55,527 bases of DNA from Burkholderiales bacterium. GTDB taxonomy: Bacteria; Pseudomonadota; Gammaproteobacteria; Burkholderiales; Burkholderiaceae_C. Positions 1-10,439 of the stretch are shown piece by piece (positions within the stretch are counted from its first letter, which is position 1; the number at the start of each line of letters is the position of its first letter). Where the stretch lies: NCBI GenBank assembly GCA_017302505.1, contig JAFLDH010000006.1, positions 1 through 55,527 of the forward strand, given 5' to 3'. The translations under genes and the position numbers were made by a program. The notes beneath the pieces were generated by a model. The model searched no databases and had not been told where the DNA came from. It saw only the letters and a list, made by a program, of their open reading frames with translations.

Positions 1-96
1 TTCGACTACATCGAGCGGTTCTACAACCCGGTGCGCAGGCATTCAACGCTGGGGTACGTCAGTCCGATAGAGTTCGAGAAGGCTCAACGAGCCTAA
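1..96 (+). CDS. IS3-family transposase OrfB, C-terminal end (partial)
   Basis: The first 31 codons read FDYIERFYNPVRRHSTLGY followed by VSPIEFE and end in TAA at 94-96. The NxxRRHSTLGYxSPxEFE pattern is the standard C-terminus of IS3-family OrfB (DDE) transposases, just after the catalytic glutamate region. The rest of the gene lies left of the window. The stop codon overlaps the stop of the convergent KfrA-like gene. I am confident of the family but cannot name the subgroup. Confidence 0.85.
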   Translation, partial: FDYIERFYNPVRRHSTLGYVSPIEFEKAQRA

Positions 97-126
97 GTCG
101 GTGTCAACGGAACCGGCAGCAGGCCA
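1..126 (+). mobile_element. Right end of an IS3-family insertion sequence (partial)
   Basis: Downstream of the transposase stop lies a sequence that, read on the minus strand from 126 to 101, begins TGGCCTGCTGCCGGTTCC and ends near GTTGACACC. This has the TG start and overall look of IS3-family terminal inverted repeats. I place the end at about 126. The left end and any target duplication are outside the window. The element sits inside the KfrA-like reading frame. Confidence 0.6.
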
Positions 127-416
127 GCGGCACGTGACTGCGCGGCTTCGATTTCGCGAGCCGCATGGGTCCAGGCCTCGGACCACAGGCGAGCGACGAA
201 GCCGTCGAAGACAGTGGTGACCGAAGAGGGAAGGGGCGGGGCGGCGATCGAGGCTCTGGGGGTTTCCCGCCAGCGCTGCAGGTGTCGCAGCACCGTCGTC
301 TCGGAACCCCCGCCGATGCGTTCGCGAATGGCGTCAATAGTGGGCTCGCGGCCTTCTGCGTGCAGTTGGTCGGCGGCGGCTTGGACCGACTCTGCCGTTG
401 CGATGGACTTGGTCAT
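93..416 (-). pseudogene. KfrA-like DNA-binding protein, truncated by the IS
   Basis: The frame opens at ATG 416 and encodes 107 residues. Residues 8-50 (SVQAAADQLHAEG, PTIDAIRERIGGGSET, LRHLQRWR) match the N-terminal helix-turn-helix domain of KfrA, a plasmid/ICE DNA-binding protein that normally continues into a long alanine-rich coiled coil. Here the coiled coil is missing. The last residues (about GLLPVPLTPT) are encoded by the IS3 inverted repeat, so the gene appears to have been cut by that insertion, with the rest expected on the other side of the IS. The TAG stop at 93-95 overlaps the transposase stop. A longer frame to 707 runs through the repeat array and is not credible. Known KfrA proteins repress their own promoter. 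Whether the truncated protein still binds DNA is unknown. Confidence 0.6.
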
Positions 417-737
417 GTGTTGAACTCCGATGAAGTTTTCGAGTGAGCCGGCTGTGGTGGTGCCGAGGGATGAGTCCGAGCTCGGTGCTGGTCGCGCTGC
501 TACGGCCACTACGGTCACTACGGTTGCTACGGTCGCTACGGTTGCTACGGTCGCTACGGTTGCTACGGTTGCTACGGTTGCCACGGTTGCCACGGTTGCC
601 ACGGTGTTGCGCGACCTGCGATCGCCGTTGCCACGGTCCGCGCAATCTCCATGGCGTGCCGCGGCATCGTCGATACCCGTGTGCCTGTTGAGCCGGCGGC
701 AAAGCACCGCCGGTATCGGGCTTAGGGGCGCGAGGTT
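417..737. other. Intergenic region between kfrA-like gene and integrase
   Basis: I see no credible gene here. Open frames on both strands are low-complexity translations of the 9-bp array at 499-606. The region would contain the promoter of the minus-strand KfrA-like gene, and the array lies 83-190 bp upstream of that gene's start. Confidence 0.6.
499..606. repeat. Twelve tandem 9-bp repeats (iteron-like)
   Basis: Exactly twelve head-to-tail 9-bp units run without a gap. The consensus is GCTACGGTT (AACCGTAGC on the other strand). Variation is limited to the first base or two and the last one or two (GCTACGGTC, ACTACGGTC, GCCACGGTT, GCTACGGCC). The core ACGG is invariant. The array lies upstream of the KfrA-like gene and downstream of the integrase gene. 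Nine bases is close to one helical turn, so every unit presents roughly the same DNA face. Confidence 0.95.
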
Positions 738-2144
738 TCAGGTTGGCGAGGAGGGAGATGCGGAGCTGGCCCGGGGAGCCGATCGCATGGCCGCAGACAC
801 CTTGGCCAACACGGCTGCCAGCTCGGACTGCAGCGCGTCGAGCTCGTCTGAACTTGATGCCGCCATGGGTGGGGTTGGCGCAGCGTCCATTGCGAGCATG
901 GCCCGGATGCGCGGCCAACGACTCGTCGCCGTGAAGCGCGCGCAGAGCTTTTCGATGTCGGCGAGGGTGTAGCCGAGGGTCGTCGCGGGACGCCGGTGTC
1001 CGACGGCCTGCAGGACGCTGCGCTCAGCCTCGGTCAGCCGAGTGGCTTCCCGTTCGAGCATCGCACTGGTGACCCGCACCATGTCCAGGTGCGAGGTCGA
1101 GTCTTTGTTCCTGTTGATGAACGCACGCCGGAAGTCTTTGTATTGCAGGTTCTGGATCCCGAGCGTGTCACACGCCTCGTCGAATCCATCGCAGGCCTGG
1201 TCCTTGGTCAACCCCGGAAACAGCGGCCCGTCGCCATGGACCGCGCGCCGCCGCTGCAGCATCTGCGCAGCGAACAGGCTGAGCGGCACCTGCCGAGTAC
1301 CGACCGTGCGCTGGGTCTTGTGCTTGCGCAACGTCCACTCGCCGCCGATGACGACGCCGCCGATCTCGAGGAGGCGGACATCGGCGCCCTTGATCGTGCG
1401 CAGCTCGCTCATGCGAGCCCCGGTTTCGTCAATGCCCATGAGCAGGTCGCCCAACGGGGTCTCCAAGCCGAGCTCGCGCATCATCGATGCGTACTCGTCG
1501 TCGCTGGGCAGCCGGGTGCGTGGCGCAGAGTACGCCGCGGGCAGCTCCCACTCGAAGATCGCTTCCAGCGCCGGTCCCCTGAACCCGGCTTCCACGGGCA
1601 ACTTGCTCTTGGCGAAGCGAATGATGCGCAGGAGGGCTGAAAGACGCAGTCGAACAGTATTGGAGACGAGCGGCTTCGGCGATTCGCCGGTCGGCTTCGT
1701 GGCCTTCGATTTCTGGCGACGGTCGAACTGCCAGTCGATGCTGAGTTGCTCGACGAGCTGAGCGCCTTCCTCGCCGTCGAAAGCGCGCAGCTTCGTCGTA
1801 CTCAGCAGTTTGCCCACGAGCGCGTAGTCATATCGGCGACTTTCGCCGTGCTTCTGGCCCGGGCCTTCGAGATACTGCTGTGCCCAATGGGCCATCGTCT
1901 GGTTCAGTCCGACCTCACACTTGCGCTGCTTGGCGCGAAGTGCGGCAGGCTGCAGGGTGCCGGCGACTGCCGCTTCGAACTTTGCCTCCCCCCAGGTGGT
2001 TGCGAGTCCCTCGTTGTCGAACGTCTTGGCGCCATAGAACAGGCTGTCGTGCCAGACCTGGGCCTGATAGCGAACGCGGCCGCCACGGCCCTTGATGTGC
2101 TTGATGGAATACCCCACGGTTGCGCTTTCTGAAGTTGAAAGCAC
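738..2144 (-). CDS. Tyrosine-type site-specific integrase
   Basis: This 468-residue protein should catalyse integration and excision of the element between a phage-type attachment site and the tRNA-Thr 3' end. Catalytic residues are recognisable: Arg244 in TGARMSELR, Lys276 in HKTQRT, the box-II pair Lys336/Arg339 in YKDFRR (Lys in place of the usual His), His383 in GHRRP and the nucleophile Tyr392 in LGYT. The N-terminal 200 residues would hold the arm-binding and core-binding domains. After about residue 425 comes a Ser/Ala/Pro-rich tail. The gene starts about 160 bp from the tRNA fragment and is transcribed away from it, typical of an integrase next to its att site. The start at 2144 is the furthest upstream ATG and could be a few codons later. 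Confidence 0.9.
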   Translation of the reverse strand: MLSTSESATVGYSIKHIKGRGGRVRYQAQVWHDSLFYGAKTFDNEGLATTWGEAKFEAAVAGTLQPAALRAKQRKCEVGLNQTMAHWAQQYLEGPGQKHGESRRYDYALVGKLLSTTKLRAFDGEEGAQLVEQLSIDWQFDRRQKSKATKPTGESPKPLVSNTVRLRLSALLRIIRFAKSKLPVEAGFRGPALEAIFEWELPAAYSAPRTRLPSDDEYASMMRELGLETPLGDLLMGIDETGARMSELRTIKGADVRLLEIGGVVIGGEWTLRKHKTQRTVGTRQVPLSLFAAQMLQRRRAVHGDGPLFPGLTKDQACDGFDEACDTLGIQNLQYKDFRRAFINRNKDSTSHLDMVRVTSAMLEREATRLTEAERSVLQAVGHRRPATTLGYTLADIEKLCARFTATSRWPRIRAMLAMDAAPTPPMAASSSDELDALQSELAAVLAKVSAAMRSAPRASSASPSSPT

Positions 2145-2300
2145 CGTGAAGCGAAGCTGTTTATCCCCGCGTCTGAAAACCTGACGGCGGACGCTGTGCC
2201 GCCATCAAATGACCTTCAAATGGAACCGTGCAGTTAGTGACCGCTATCGCGGAAACGCTCTACACGATTGACCTTCGATCACGCAGCAGAACTGAGAAAG

Positions 2301-2350
2301 TCCGGCTTGTAAGCGGAAGGTCGTCAGTTCGACTCTGACAGCCGGCACCA
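2301..2350 (+). tRNA. 3' fragment of tRNA-Thr(UGU), attachment site remnant
   Basis: The sequence covers the anticodon arm to the CCA end. The anticodon loop is CTTGTAA (anticodon TGT), the T-arm is GTCAG / TTCGACT / CTGAC, and the acceptor 3' strand is AGCCGGC followed by A and CCA at 2348-2350. The matching 5' half (GCCGGCT plus a D-arm) is absent upstream, and the anticodon stem has one G-G mismatch. It is therefore a remnant and not a working tRNA. It sits at the junction of the integrated element with the core gene dciA, as expected of an att copy. Confidence 0.75.
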
Positions 2351-2356
2351 CCGAAT

Positions 2357-2680
2357 TCATCGTCCGCGGATGCGAATGCGGATGGGCAGGCTCGGGCCAT
2401 GCTGCTGGTCCATCGCGGCCTGCAGGTCCGGCAACAACTGCCGCAGCTTGGCCGCAGCCGGGCCGCCGGGCACCAGCAAGGTCCACCCGGTTTCGTCCAG
2501 CGGGCCGGGCTGCACAGCCGTTTGCAGGGCTTGCGGCAGCAACGACCGCACGCTCTCGAAGCGAGCTCGCGAAGCCTGCAGGCGCTGCAGCAACTGCGTC
2601 AAGGGTTGGCTCTGGTCCAGCGCGGCACCCAGCGACAAGGTGGGGTGCTGTGCGGAGCCCGGGACCTTGTCATTTGCCAT
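2357..2680 (-). CDS. DUF721/DciA-like protein
   Basis: The 107-residue product starts MANDKVPG at ATG 2680. A stretch around residues 22-55 (QSQPLTQLLQRL, ESVRSLLPQAL) is followed by a half with GWTLLVPGGPAAAKLRQLLP. The size, the hydrophobic pattern and the position divergent from secA match the short DUF721 proteins of Burkholderiales. That family includes DciA, the ancestral loader of the DnaB replicative helicase. Its stop lies 7 bp from the CCA of the tRNA-Thr fragment, so it is the first core gene after the element. The longer open frame to 2893 runs into the secA promoter region and is rejected. Function is inferred from family and synteny and the match is weak. Confidence 0.6.
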   Translation of the reverse strand: MANDKVPGSAQHPTLSLGAALDQSQPLTQLLQRLQASRARFESVRSLLPQALQTAVQPGPLDETGWTLLVPGGPAAAKLRQLLPDLQAAMDQQHGPSLPIRIRIRGR

Positions 2681-2883
2681 GCTTTGCAGTGTAGCCAGTG
2701 CGGGCAGGAGCCATTCTCGGCCCAGGGGCGGGTGATAAACTCGACGGTCTTTGCGGCTGTGACCGGCCTTGCAAACCGGGCGTGCAGTCCCACCTGTGCT
2801 CCCGCTGTGCCCGTCGGAGTTCGGGCATGCGTCCGGCAGCGTCGGATGCAGGGCGCCGCAGTCCACCCATTCCGTGATGCCGC

Positions 2884-5631
2884 ATGTTCCCAAAGATCCT
2901 GACCCAGCTGTTCGGTAGCCGCAACGACCGCCTGCTGAAGACCTACCGGCGCACGGCGCAGCAGATCAACGAGATCGAGCCGCGCATGGAAGCGCTGGAC
3001 GATGCCGCGCTGCGTGCCAAGACCGACGAGTTCCGCCAGCGGCTGGGGCAGGGCGAGACGCTGGACCAGCTGTTGCCCGAGGCCTTTGCCGTGGTGCGTG
3101 AGGCCGGCAAGCGCACGCTGAAGATGCGCCATTTCGACGTGCAGTTGATGGGCGGCATGGCGCTGCACCAGGGCAAGATCGCCGAGATGCGCACTGGCGA
3201 AGGCAAGACGCTGATGGCCACGCTGCCGGTGTACCTGAACGCGCTGGCCGGCAAGGGCGTGCACGTGGTCACCGTCAACGACTATCTGGCGCGGCGCGAC
3301 GCCGAATGGATGGGGCGCCTGTACGGCTTCCTGGGCCTGACGGTGGGCGTCAACGTGCCCGGCATGCAGCGCGACGAGAAGCAGGCGGCTTATGCCGCCG
3401 ATGTCACCTACGGCACGAACAACGAATTCGGCTTCGACTACCTGCGCGACAACATGGTCTACGAGGTGCGCGATCGGGTGGCCCGAGGGCTGTCCTACGC
3501 CATCGTCGACGAGGTGGACTCGATCCTGATCGACGAGGCGCGCACGCCGCTGATCATCAGCGGCCAGGCCGAGGACCACACCGACCTGTACGTGCGCATC
3601 AATGCCGTGGTGCCCAAGCTGAAGAAGCAGATCGGCGAGGCCGACCCGCGCACCGGCGAAGGCGTGATCGAGCCGGGCGACTTCACGCTCGACGAGAAGA
3701 GCCACCAGGTCTTCCTGACCGAGCAGGGCCACGAGCACGCCGAGGCCATCCTCACCGAGGCGGGCCTGCTGGTCGAAGGCGCGAGCCTTTACGACCCGGC
3801 CAACATCACGCTGATGCACCATGTGTACGCGGCGCTGCGCGCGCACCATCTGTACCACCGCGACCAGCACTACGTGGTGCAGAACGGCGAGGTGGTCATC
3901 GTCGACGAATTCACCGGCCGGCTGATGAGCGGCCGGCGCTGGAGCGACGGCCTTCACCAGGCGGTGGAGGCCAAGGAAGGCGTGCAGATCCAGAACGAGA
4001 ACCAGACGCTGGCCTCGGTCACCTTCCAGAACTACTTCCGCATGTACGGCAAGCTGTCCGGCATGACCGGTACGGCCGACACCGAGGCCTTCGAGTTCCA
4101 GGAGATCTACGGCCTGGAGACGGTGGTCATCCCGCCGAACAAGCCGACCATCCGAAAGGACGAGAACGACCTGATCTACAAGACGGCGAAGGAGAAGTAC
4201 GACGCCGTCATCGCCGACATCCGCGACTGCCACCAGCGTGGCCAGCCGGTGCTGGTGGGCACCACCTCGATCGAGAACAGCGAACTGATCTCCGGCCTGC
4301 TGCAGAAGGCCAAGCTGCCGCACCAGGTGCTGAACGCCAAGCAGCATGCCAAGGAGGCCGAGATCGTGGCCCAGGCCGGACGGCCGGGCGTGATCACCAT
4401 TGCCACCAACATGGCTGGGCGAGGCACCGACATCGTGCTGGGCGGCAATGTGGAAAAGCAGGTTCAGATGGTCGAGGCCGACCCCGAGCTGCCTCCTGAC
4501 GAACAGGCACGCCGCATCCAGCAGCTGAAGGACGAGTGGCAAGGCCTGCACGAGCAGGTCAAGGCGCAGGGCGGGCTGCGCATCATTGCCACCGAGCGCC
4601 ACGAAAGCCGGCGCATCGACAACCAGCTGCGTGGCCGCTCGGGCCGTCAGGGCGACCCGGGCGCAAGCCGCTTCTACCTGAGCCTGGACGATTCGCTGAT
4701 GCGCATCTTCGCCGGCGACCGGGTGCGCGCCATCATGGACCGGCTGAAGATGCCCGAGGGCGAGGCCATCGAGGCCGGCATCGTCAGCCGCAGCATCGAA
4801 GGGGCGCAGCGCAAGGTGGAGGCGCGCAACTTCGACATCCGCAAACAGCTGCTCGAGTACGACGACGTTGCCAACGACCAGCGCAAGGTCATCTACCAGC
4901 AGCGCAACGAGATCCTCGAGGCCGGCGTGCTGGACGAGCAGATCGCCAACCTGCGCCGCAGTGCCATGACCGAAGTCGTGCGCACCTACGTGCCCGCCGA
5001 CAGCCTGGAGGAGCAGTGGGACCTTCCTGGCCTGGAGAAGGTATTGCGCGAAGAATGGCAGCTCGATGTGCCACTGCAGCCGCTGCTGGAGCAGAGCGAC
5101 ACACTCACCGACGAGGACATTCTCGAGAAGGTTCTGGCCGCTGCCGACGCAATGTTCGAGAGCAAGCTGCAAGCCGTCGGCAGCGAACAGTTCACCCCCT
5201 TCATGCGCATGGTGCTGCTGCAGTCGATGGACAGCCATTGGCGCGAGCACCTGGCCGCACTGGACTACCTGCGCCAGGGCATCCACCTGCGCGGCTATGC
5301 ACAGAAGAACCCGAAGCAGGAATACAAGCGCGAGGCCTTCGAGCTGTTCTCGCAGCTGCTCGACGTGGTGAAGATGGAAGTGACGCGCCTGCTGCTGACG
5401 GTGCGCATCCAGTCGCAAGAGCAGGTGGCCCAGGCGGCCGAGGCCATCGAAGAGCGCGCTTCGCAGGTGAGCGTCACCTACACCCACCCCAACGAGGACG
5501 GCAGCGTGTCCACGGAGTCTGGCGGCGCGGCCGCAGCGGCCGTGGCCAGCGTGCCGAAGGTGGGCCGCAACGAACCCTGCCCCTGCGGCAGCGGGAAGAA
5601 GTACAAGAACTGTCACGGCAAGTTGGCCTGA
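2884..5631 (+). CDS. secA: Preprotein translocase ATPase SecA
   Basis: At 915 residues this has the normal length for betaproteobacterial SecA, the cytoplasmic motor that drives unfolded preproteins through SecYEG. Visible hallmarks are the N-terminal FGSRNDR, Walker A MRTGEGKT (residues 102-109), the DEAD-type [16 protein letters not shown] (about 209-224), GTDIVLGGN, the [19 protein letters not shown] motif VI region, and the C-terminal zinc site [14 protein letters not shown] that binds SecB. The start at ATG 2884 places FGSRN where the family has it. The gene is divergent from the DciA-like gene, with about 200 bp between them for promoters, and argJ follows after 11 bp. Confidence 0.98.
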   Translation: MFPKILTQLFGSRNDRLLKTYRRTAQQINEIEPRMEALDDAALRAKTDEFRQRLGQGETLDQLLPEAFAVVREAGKRTLKMRHFDVQLMGGMALHQGKIAEMRTGEGKTLMATLPVYLNALAGKGVHVVTVNDYLARRDAEWMGRLYGFLGLTVGVNVPGMQRDEKQAAYAADVTYGTNNEFGFDYLRDNMVYEVRDRVARGLSYAIVDEVDSILIDEARTPLIISGQAEDHTDLYVRINAVVPKLKKQIGEADPRTGEGVIEPGDFTLDEKSHQVFLTEQGHEHAEAILTEAGLLVEGASLYDPANITLMHHVYAALRAHHLYHRDQHYVVQNGEVVIVDEFTGRLMSGRRWSDGLHQAVEAKEGVQIQNENQTLASVTFQNYFRMYGKLSGMTGTADTEAFEFQEIYGLETVVIPPNKPTIRKDENDLIYKTAKEKYDAVIADIRDCHQRGQPVLVGTTSIENSELISGLLQKAKLPHQVLNAKQHAKEAEIVAQAGRPGVITIATNMAGRGTDIVLGGNVEKQVQMVEADPELPPDEQARRIQQLKDEWQGLHEQVKAQGGLRIIATERHESRRIDNQLRGRSGRQGDPGASRFYLSLDDSLMRIFAGDRVRAIMDRLKMPEGEAIEAGIVSRSIEGAQRKVEARNFDIRKQLLEYDDVANDQRKVIYQQRNEILEAGVLDEQIANLRRSAMTEVVRTYVPADSLEEQWDLPGLEKVLREEWQLDVPLQPLLEQSDTLTDEDILEKVLAAADAMFESKLQAVGSEQFTPFMRMVLLQSMDSHWREHLAALDYLRQGIHLRGYAQKNPKQEYKREAFELFSQLLDVVKMEVTRLLLTVRIQSQEQVAQAAEAIEERASQVSVTYTHPNEDGSVSTESGGAAAAAVASVPKVGRNEPCPCGSGKKYKNCHGKLA

Positions 5632-5642
5632 GGGGGGAACCG

Positions 5643-6872
5643 ATGCCTGTCAACCTGACCGCGCCAGATCCCGCTTCGTTGCACGCCGTGCGCGGCGTCG
5701 AGATCGGCACCGCGATGGCTGGCGTGCGCAAGGCCAACCGCCGCGACGTGACCGTGGTGCAACTGGCCGAAGGCGCCAGCGTGTCCGGCGTGTTCACCGC
5801 CAACCGCTTCTGCGCTGCACCGGTACTGCTGTGCCGCGAGCACCTGGCGGCCGGGCAGGGTATCCGCGCGATCCTGGTGAACACTGGCAATGCCAATGCC
5901 GGCACCGGCGCCGACGGCCTGGCGCGCGCCCGATCCACCTGCGCGGTGCTGGGCAAGCTGCTGGGCGTGACCCCGCAGCAGGTGCTGCCCTTCTCGACGG
6001 GCGTGATCATGGAGACGCTGCCGCACGAGCGCATCGAGGCGGCGCTGCCCACCGCGCTGGCCGACGCCCGGCCCGACCACTGGGCGGTGGCGGCCGAGGC
6101 CATCATGACCACCGATACCGTGCCGAAGGCCGCCTCGCGCCAAGTGGTGCTGGGCGGCAAGACGGTGCATATCAGCGGCATCTCCAAGGGCGCCGGCATG
6201 ATCCGGCCGAACATGGCGACGATGCTCGGCTTCATCGCCACCGATGCCGCCATCGACCCGGCGCTGATGCCGCAGCTGGTGAAGGACGCGGCCGATGCGT
6301 CCTTCAACCGCATCACCATCGACGGCGATACCTCGACCAACGACTCCTTCGTGATGATCGCCACGCACCAGGCCGGCAACCCGACCATCACGCAGTGGAC
6401 GCAAGGTGACGGCGCCGTGCTGCGCGAGGCGCTGATCGACGTGGCCCGGCAGCTGGCGCAGGCCATCGTGCGCGACGGCGAAGGCGCCACCAAGTTCATT
6501 ACCGTACAGGTGCAGGGCGGGCGCGACGGGGCCGAGTGCCGCAAGGTGGCCTATGCCATCGGGCATTCGCCGCTGGTCAAGACGGCCTTCTTCGCCAGCG
6601 ACCCGAACCTGGGTCGCATCCTGGCCGCGGTGGGCTATGCCGGCATCGACGACCTGGACCAGAGCCTGATCGATCTGTACCTGGACGACGTGCACGTGGC
6701 CACGCGCGGTGCGCGCCACCCGGGCTACGCCGAAGAGCAGGGCCAGCGCGTCATGAAGCAGTCCGAGATCACCGTGCGCGTGGACCTGCACCGCGGCACG
6801 GCCAGCGACACGGTCTGGACCTGCGACCTGTCACACGACTACGTCAGCATCAACGCCGACTACCGCAGCTGA
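5643..6872 (+). CDS. argJ: Bifunctional glutamate N-acetyltransferase / ornithine acetyltransferase
   Basis: ArgJ transfers acetyl from N-acetylornithine to glutamate (cyclic arginine pathway) and in bifunctional forms also uses acetyl-CoA. The 409-residue proprotein carries the self-cleavage site [16 protein letters not shown], with predicted cutting between Ala192 and the nucleophile Thr193 to give alpha and beta chains. Other family motifs are GNANAGTG (83-90), FSTGVIME (117-124) and [10 protein letters not shown]. The ATG at 5643 follows a GGGGGGAA Shine-Dalgarno sequence 11 bp after secA, so co-transcription is likely. Its 3' end overlaps the convergent ugpQ by 13 bp. Confidence 0.97.
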   Translation: MPVNLTAPDPASLHAVRGVEIGTAMAGVRKANRRDVTVVQLAEGASVSGVFTANRFCAAPVLLCREHLAAGQGIRAILVNTGNANAGTGADGLARARSTCAVLGKLLGVTPQQVLPFSTGVIMETLPHERIEAALPTALADARPDHWAVAAEAIMTTDTVPKAASRQVVLGGKTVHISGISKGAGMIRPNMATMLGFIATDAAIDPALMPQLVKDAADASFNRITIDGDTSTNDSFVMIATHQAGNPTITQWTQGDGAVLREALIDVARQLAQAIVRDGEGATKFITVQVQGGRDGAECRKVAYAIGHSPLVKTAFFASDPNLGRILAAVGYAGIDDLDQSLIDLYLDDVHVATRGARHPGYAEEQGQRVMKQSEITVRVDLHRGTASDTVWTCDLSHDYVSINADYRS

Positions 6873-7605
6873 GCGCCGGGGCCCAGCCGGTCCACCGCGT
6901 CGGTGACCAGCCCGTCGATGCCCAAAGCTTGCAGCGCCTGCGCACGCCCGCCGTCGTTGACGGTGTAGACCATGGCGCGCAGCCCGGCTGCGTGCAGGCG
7001 GCCCACCAGCGCCGCGTCCATCAGGCGGTGGTCGGTGATGACCGCCACGCAGCGCAGTTCGGAAGCCAGCGCCAGCGGGTCGGCGGGCAGCTTGTCCAGC
7101 AGCAGCGCGCGCTGCAATTGCGGCGCGGCGTCGCGCGCTGCACGCAGCGCGTCGGGCCGAAAGGAACTGAGCAGCGGCGGCTGCACTCTTTCATGCCACA
7201 GCCGGGCCACCGCTTCGGCCACCGCGGCGCCGGTCTGCGCCTCGGTGCCGGGGGTCGGCTTGATTTCGAGGTCCAGCCAGAAGCCGTTGGCCTGCAGGAA
7301 AGCGGCCACGGCCTGCAGCGTGGCCGGCGGCTCGCCCGCATAGGCCGGGCTGTGCCAGGCGCCGGCATCCAGTCGCGACAATTCGCCCCACGGCAAGTCT
7401 CCGCCCACGCCGCGGCCATTGGTCGTGCGCTCCAGCGTGGCGTCGTGCAGCAGAAAGGGCACGCCGTCGGCACTGAGCTTCACGTCGCACTCGAAGGCGG
7501 CGTAACCGTGGCGGGCACCCAGCCGGAAGGCGGCCAGCGTGTTCTCCGGCGCCAGCTTGCCGGCGCCGCGGTGGGCGATCCAGAACGGGAAAGGCCAGTC
7601 GCCGG

Positions 7606-7609
<4 letters not shown>
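6860..7609 (-). CDS. ugpQ: Glycerophosphodiester phosphodiesterase
   Basis: UgpQ hydrolyses glycerophosphodiesters to glycerol-3-phosphate and an alcohol in the cytoplasm. The 249-residue protein shows the GDPD family signature [13 protein letters not shown] (His13, Arg14), the metal ligands Glu40 and Asp42 in [11 protein letters not shown] and His55 in [13 protein letters not shown]. There is no signal peptide, as expected for the cytosolic Ugp-linked type. Its start overlaps the end of ugpC by 4 bp (ATGA-type junction), making it the last gene of the minus-strand ugpBAECQ operon. Confidence 0.95.
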
Positions 7610-8679
<1,070 letters not shown>

Positions 8680-9537
8680 CTATTTCTCGCTGTCTACCAG
8701 GCCCTTGACGAACCAGCGCTGCATCAGGATGACCACCAGCGCCGGCGGGATCATCGCCAGCATCGCGGTGGCCATCACCGCGTTCCATTCGGTGGCCGCA
8801 TCGCCGCCGGAGATCATGCGCTTGATGCCCATTACCACCGGGTACATGTCCTCGCTGGTGGTCATCAGCAGCGGCCACAGGTACTGGTTCCAGCCGTAGA
8901 TGAACTGAATGACGAACAGCGCCGCGATGCTGGTGGACGACAGCGGCACCAGCACGTCCTTGAAGAAGCGCATCGGCCCGGCACCGTCGATGCGCGCGGC
9001 CTCGACCAGCTCGTCCGGCACGGTCAGGAAGAACTGGCGGAAGAGGAAGGTGGCGGTGGCGCTGGCGATCAGCGGCACTGTCAGGCCGGCATAGGTGTTC
9101 AGCATGCCCAGATCGCTGACCACCTTGTAGGTCGGCAGGATGCGCACCTCCACCGGCAGCATCAGCGTCACGAAGATCATCCAGAACACCAGGTTGCGGC
9201 CGGGGAAGCGGAAGTACACCACCGCAAAGGCCGACAGCAGCGAGATGATGATCTTGCCGATGGCGATCACCAGCGCGCTGACCAGGCTGACCCACAGCAT
9301 CGGCGCGGCAGGCGGCAGGTTGCTGCCATAGGCCGTCTGCCCGCCGAACAAGGCGAGCCTGTAGCTCTCGACGATGTTGTTGCCGGGCAGCAGCGACATC
9401 GGCACGTTCTGCACGATCTGTTCGGCCGTCTGCGTGCTGGCGATGAAGGTCAGGTACACCGGGAAGCCGATGATCAGCACGCCGAGCACTAGCGTCAGGT
9501 GGGCCAGCACGGTGGCGGCGGGGCGGTTCTCGACCAT
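8680..9537 (-). CDS. ugpE: Glycerol-3-phosphate ABC transporter permease
   Basis: This 285-residue inner-membrane permease has about six hydrophobic segments, starting with [20 protein letters not shown] (12-31). The EAA loop that contacts the ATPase reads [17 protein letters not shown], close to the consensus EAAxxDGA-x8-I/LP. It pairs with UgpA to form the channel. The gene is one base downstream of ugpA and directly abuts ugpC, so the operon is translationally compact. Confidence 0.96.
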   Translation of the reverse strand: MVENRPAATVLAHLTLVLGVLIIGFPVYLTFIASTQTAEQIVQNVPMSLLPGNNIVESYRLALFGGQTAYGSNLPPAAPMLWVSLVSALVIAIGKIIISLLSAFAVVYFRFPGRNLVFWMIFVTLMLPVEVRILPTYKVVSDLGMLNTYAGLTVPLIASATATFLFRQFFLTVPDELVEAARIDGAGPMRFFKDVLVPLSSTSIAALFVIQFIYGWNQYLWPLLMTTSEDMYPVVMGIKRMISGGDAATEWNAVMATAMLAMIPPALVVILMQRWFVKGLVDSEK

Positions 9538-9538
9538 C

Positions 9539-10426
9539 TCAGTAATTGACCCGTCGTTCCACGTACCTGAACTGCACCACCGTCAGCGCAATGACGATCA
9601 CCATCAGCACCACCGACTGCGCGGCCGAGCCACCCAGGTCCATTGCCTTGAAGCCGTCGAAATACAGCTTGTAGACCAGGATGGCCGTGTCCTTGCCCGG
9701 CCCACCCTGGGTGGCGGCGTCGATGATGGCGAAGGTGTCGAAGAAGGCGTAGACGATGTTGATCACCAGCAGGAAGAAGGCAGTGGGCGACAGCAGCGGA
9801 AACTGCACCGTCCAGAAGCGCCGCCACGGGCCGGCGCCGTCGATTGCAGCGGCCTCAATCAGGCTCTTGGGAATCGACTGCAGCCCGGCCAGGAAGAACA
9901 GGAAGTTGTAGGAGATCTGCTTCCACACCGCCGCGGCCACCACCAGGATCAGCGCGTCGGTACCGTCCAGCAGGTGGTTCCAGGGGATGCCGATGGCGTT
10001 GAGCGCATAGCTGACCACGCCAATCGACGGTGCAAACATGAACAGCCACAGCACCCCGGCCACGGCCGGCGCCACCGCGTAGGGCCAGATCAGCAGCGTG
10101 CGGTACGCGCCCGAGCCCTTGACCACCCGGTCGGCCATCACCGCCAACATCAGCGACAGAGCCAGCCCCAGCACCGCTACCAGCAGCGAGAAGATCGCCG
10201 TCACTCGGAACGAGGCCAGGTAGGTCTCGTCCTTGAACAGCGTGCGGAAGTTGTCAAGCCCGACGAACTGCACGCTGGTGCCGAAGGCATCCTGCTGCAG
10301 CACGCTGAAGTACAGCCCCTGTGCCGCCGGCCAGAAGAAGAACACCAGCACGATGGCCAACTGGGGCGCGACGAGCGCCCAAGGCAACCACCCGCTGCGA
10401 AAGCGGACGCGCTTCTCGACAGCCAA
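9539..10426 (-). CDS. ugpA: Glycerol-3-phosphate ABC transporter permease
   Basis: This is the partner permease of UgpE, with six predicted membrane segments and the EAA loop [19 protein letters not shown] chose the TTG at 10426, giving 295 residues that begin [18 protein letters not shown] after the initiator. Family members start with MEKRVRFRS, and this start leaves 13 bp after ugpB. An ATG at 10480 would add 18 residues with no family resemblance and overlap the ugpB end. The initiation codon is therefore probable but not certain. Confidence 0.93.
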   Translation of the reverse strand: MAVEKRVRFRSGWLPWALVAPQLAIVLVFFFWPAAQGLYFSVLQQDAFGTSVQFVGLDNFRTLFKDETYLASFRVTAIFSLLVAVLGLALSLMLAVMADRVVKGSGAYRTLLIWPYAVAPAVAGVLWLFMFAPSIGVVSYALNAIGIPWNHLLDGTDALILVVAAAVWKQISYNFLFFLAGLQSIPKSLIEAAAIDGAGPWRRFWTVQFPLLSPTAFFLLVINIVYAFFDTFAIIDAATQGGPGKDTAILVYKLYFDGFKAMDLGGSAAQSVVLMVIVIALTVVQFRYVERRVNY

Positions 10427-10439
10427 GATCGGTGGCTCG

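Larger units (their letters stand above)
1..2350. mobile_element. End of an integrated genomic element (integrase side), partial
   Basis: An integrase gene, a KfrA-like gene, a short-repeat array and an IS lie between the left edge and a 50-bp 3' fragment of a tRNA-Thr gene. The core gene dciA begins 7 bp beyond the fragment. This is the usual layout of an element integrated in a tRNA 3' end by a tyrosine recombinase. The other boundary, expected to carry the intact tRNA-Thr, is left of the window. The kind of element (prophage, ICE or island) cannot be decided from what is visible. Confidence 0.65.

Noticed and set aside
430..972. Open frames across the 9-bp array on both strands (Val-Ala-Thr-rich proteins)
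   Set aside because: A 9-bp repeat keeps several frames open automatically. The translations are low complexity and show no family features, and known genes flank or overlap them.
2301..2350. A complete, working tRNA-Thr gene
   Set aside because: The 5' acceptor strand and the D-arm are absent upstream, and the anticodon stem has a mismatch. Only the 3' half is present.
2599..5616. A 1005-residue open frame antisense to secA
   Set aside because: It mirrors the secA codons in high-GC DNA, is rich in His/Leu/Val/Ala as expected of a shadow frame, and has no recognisable domain.
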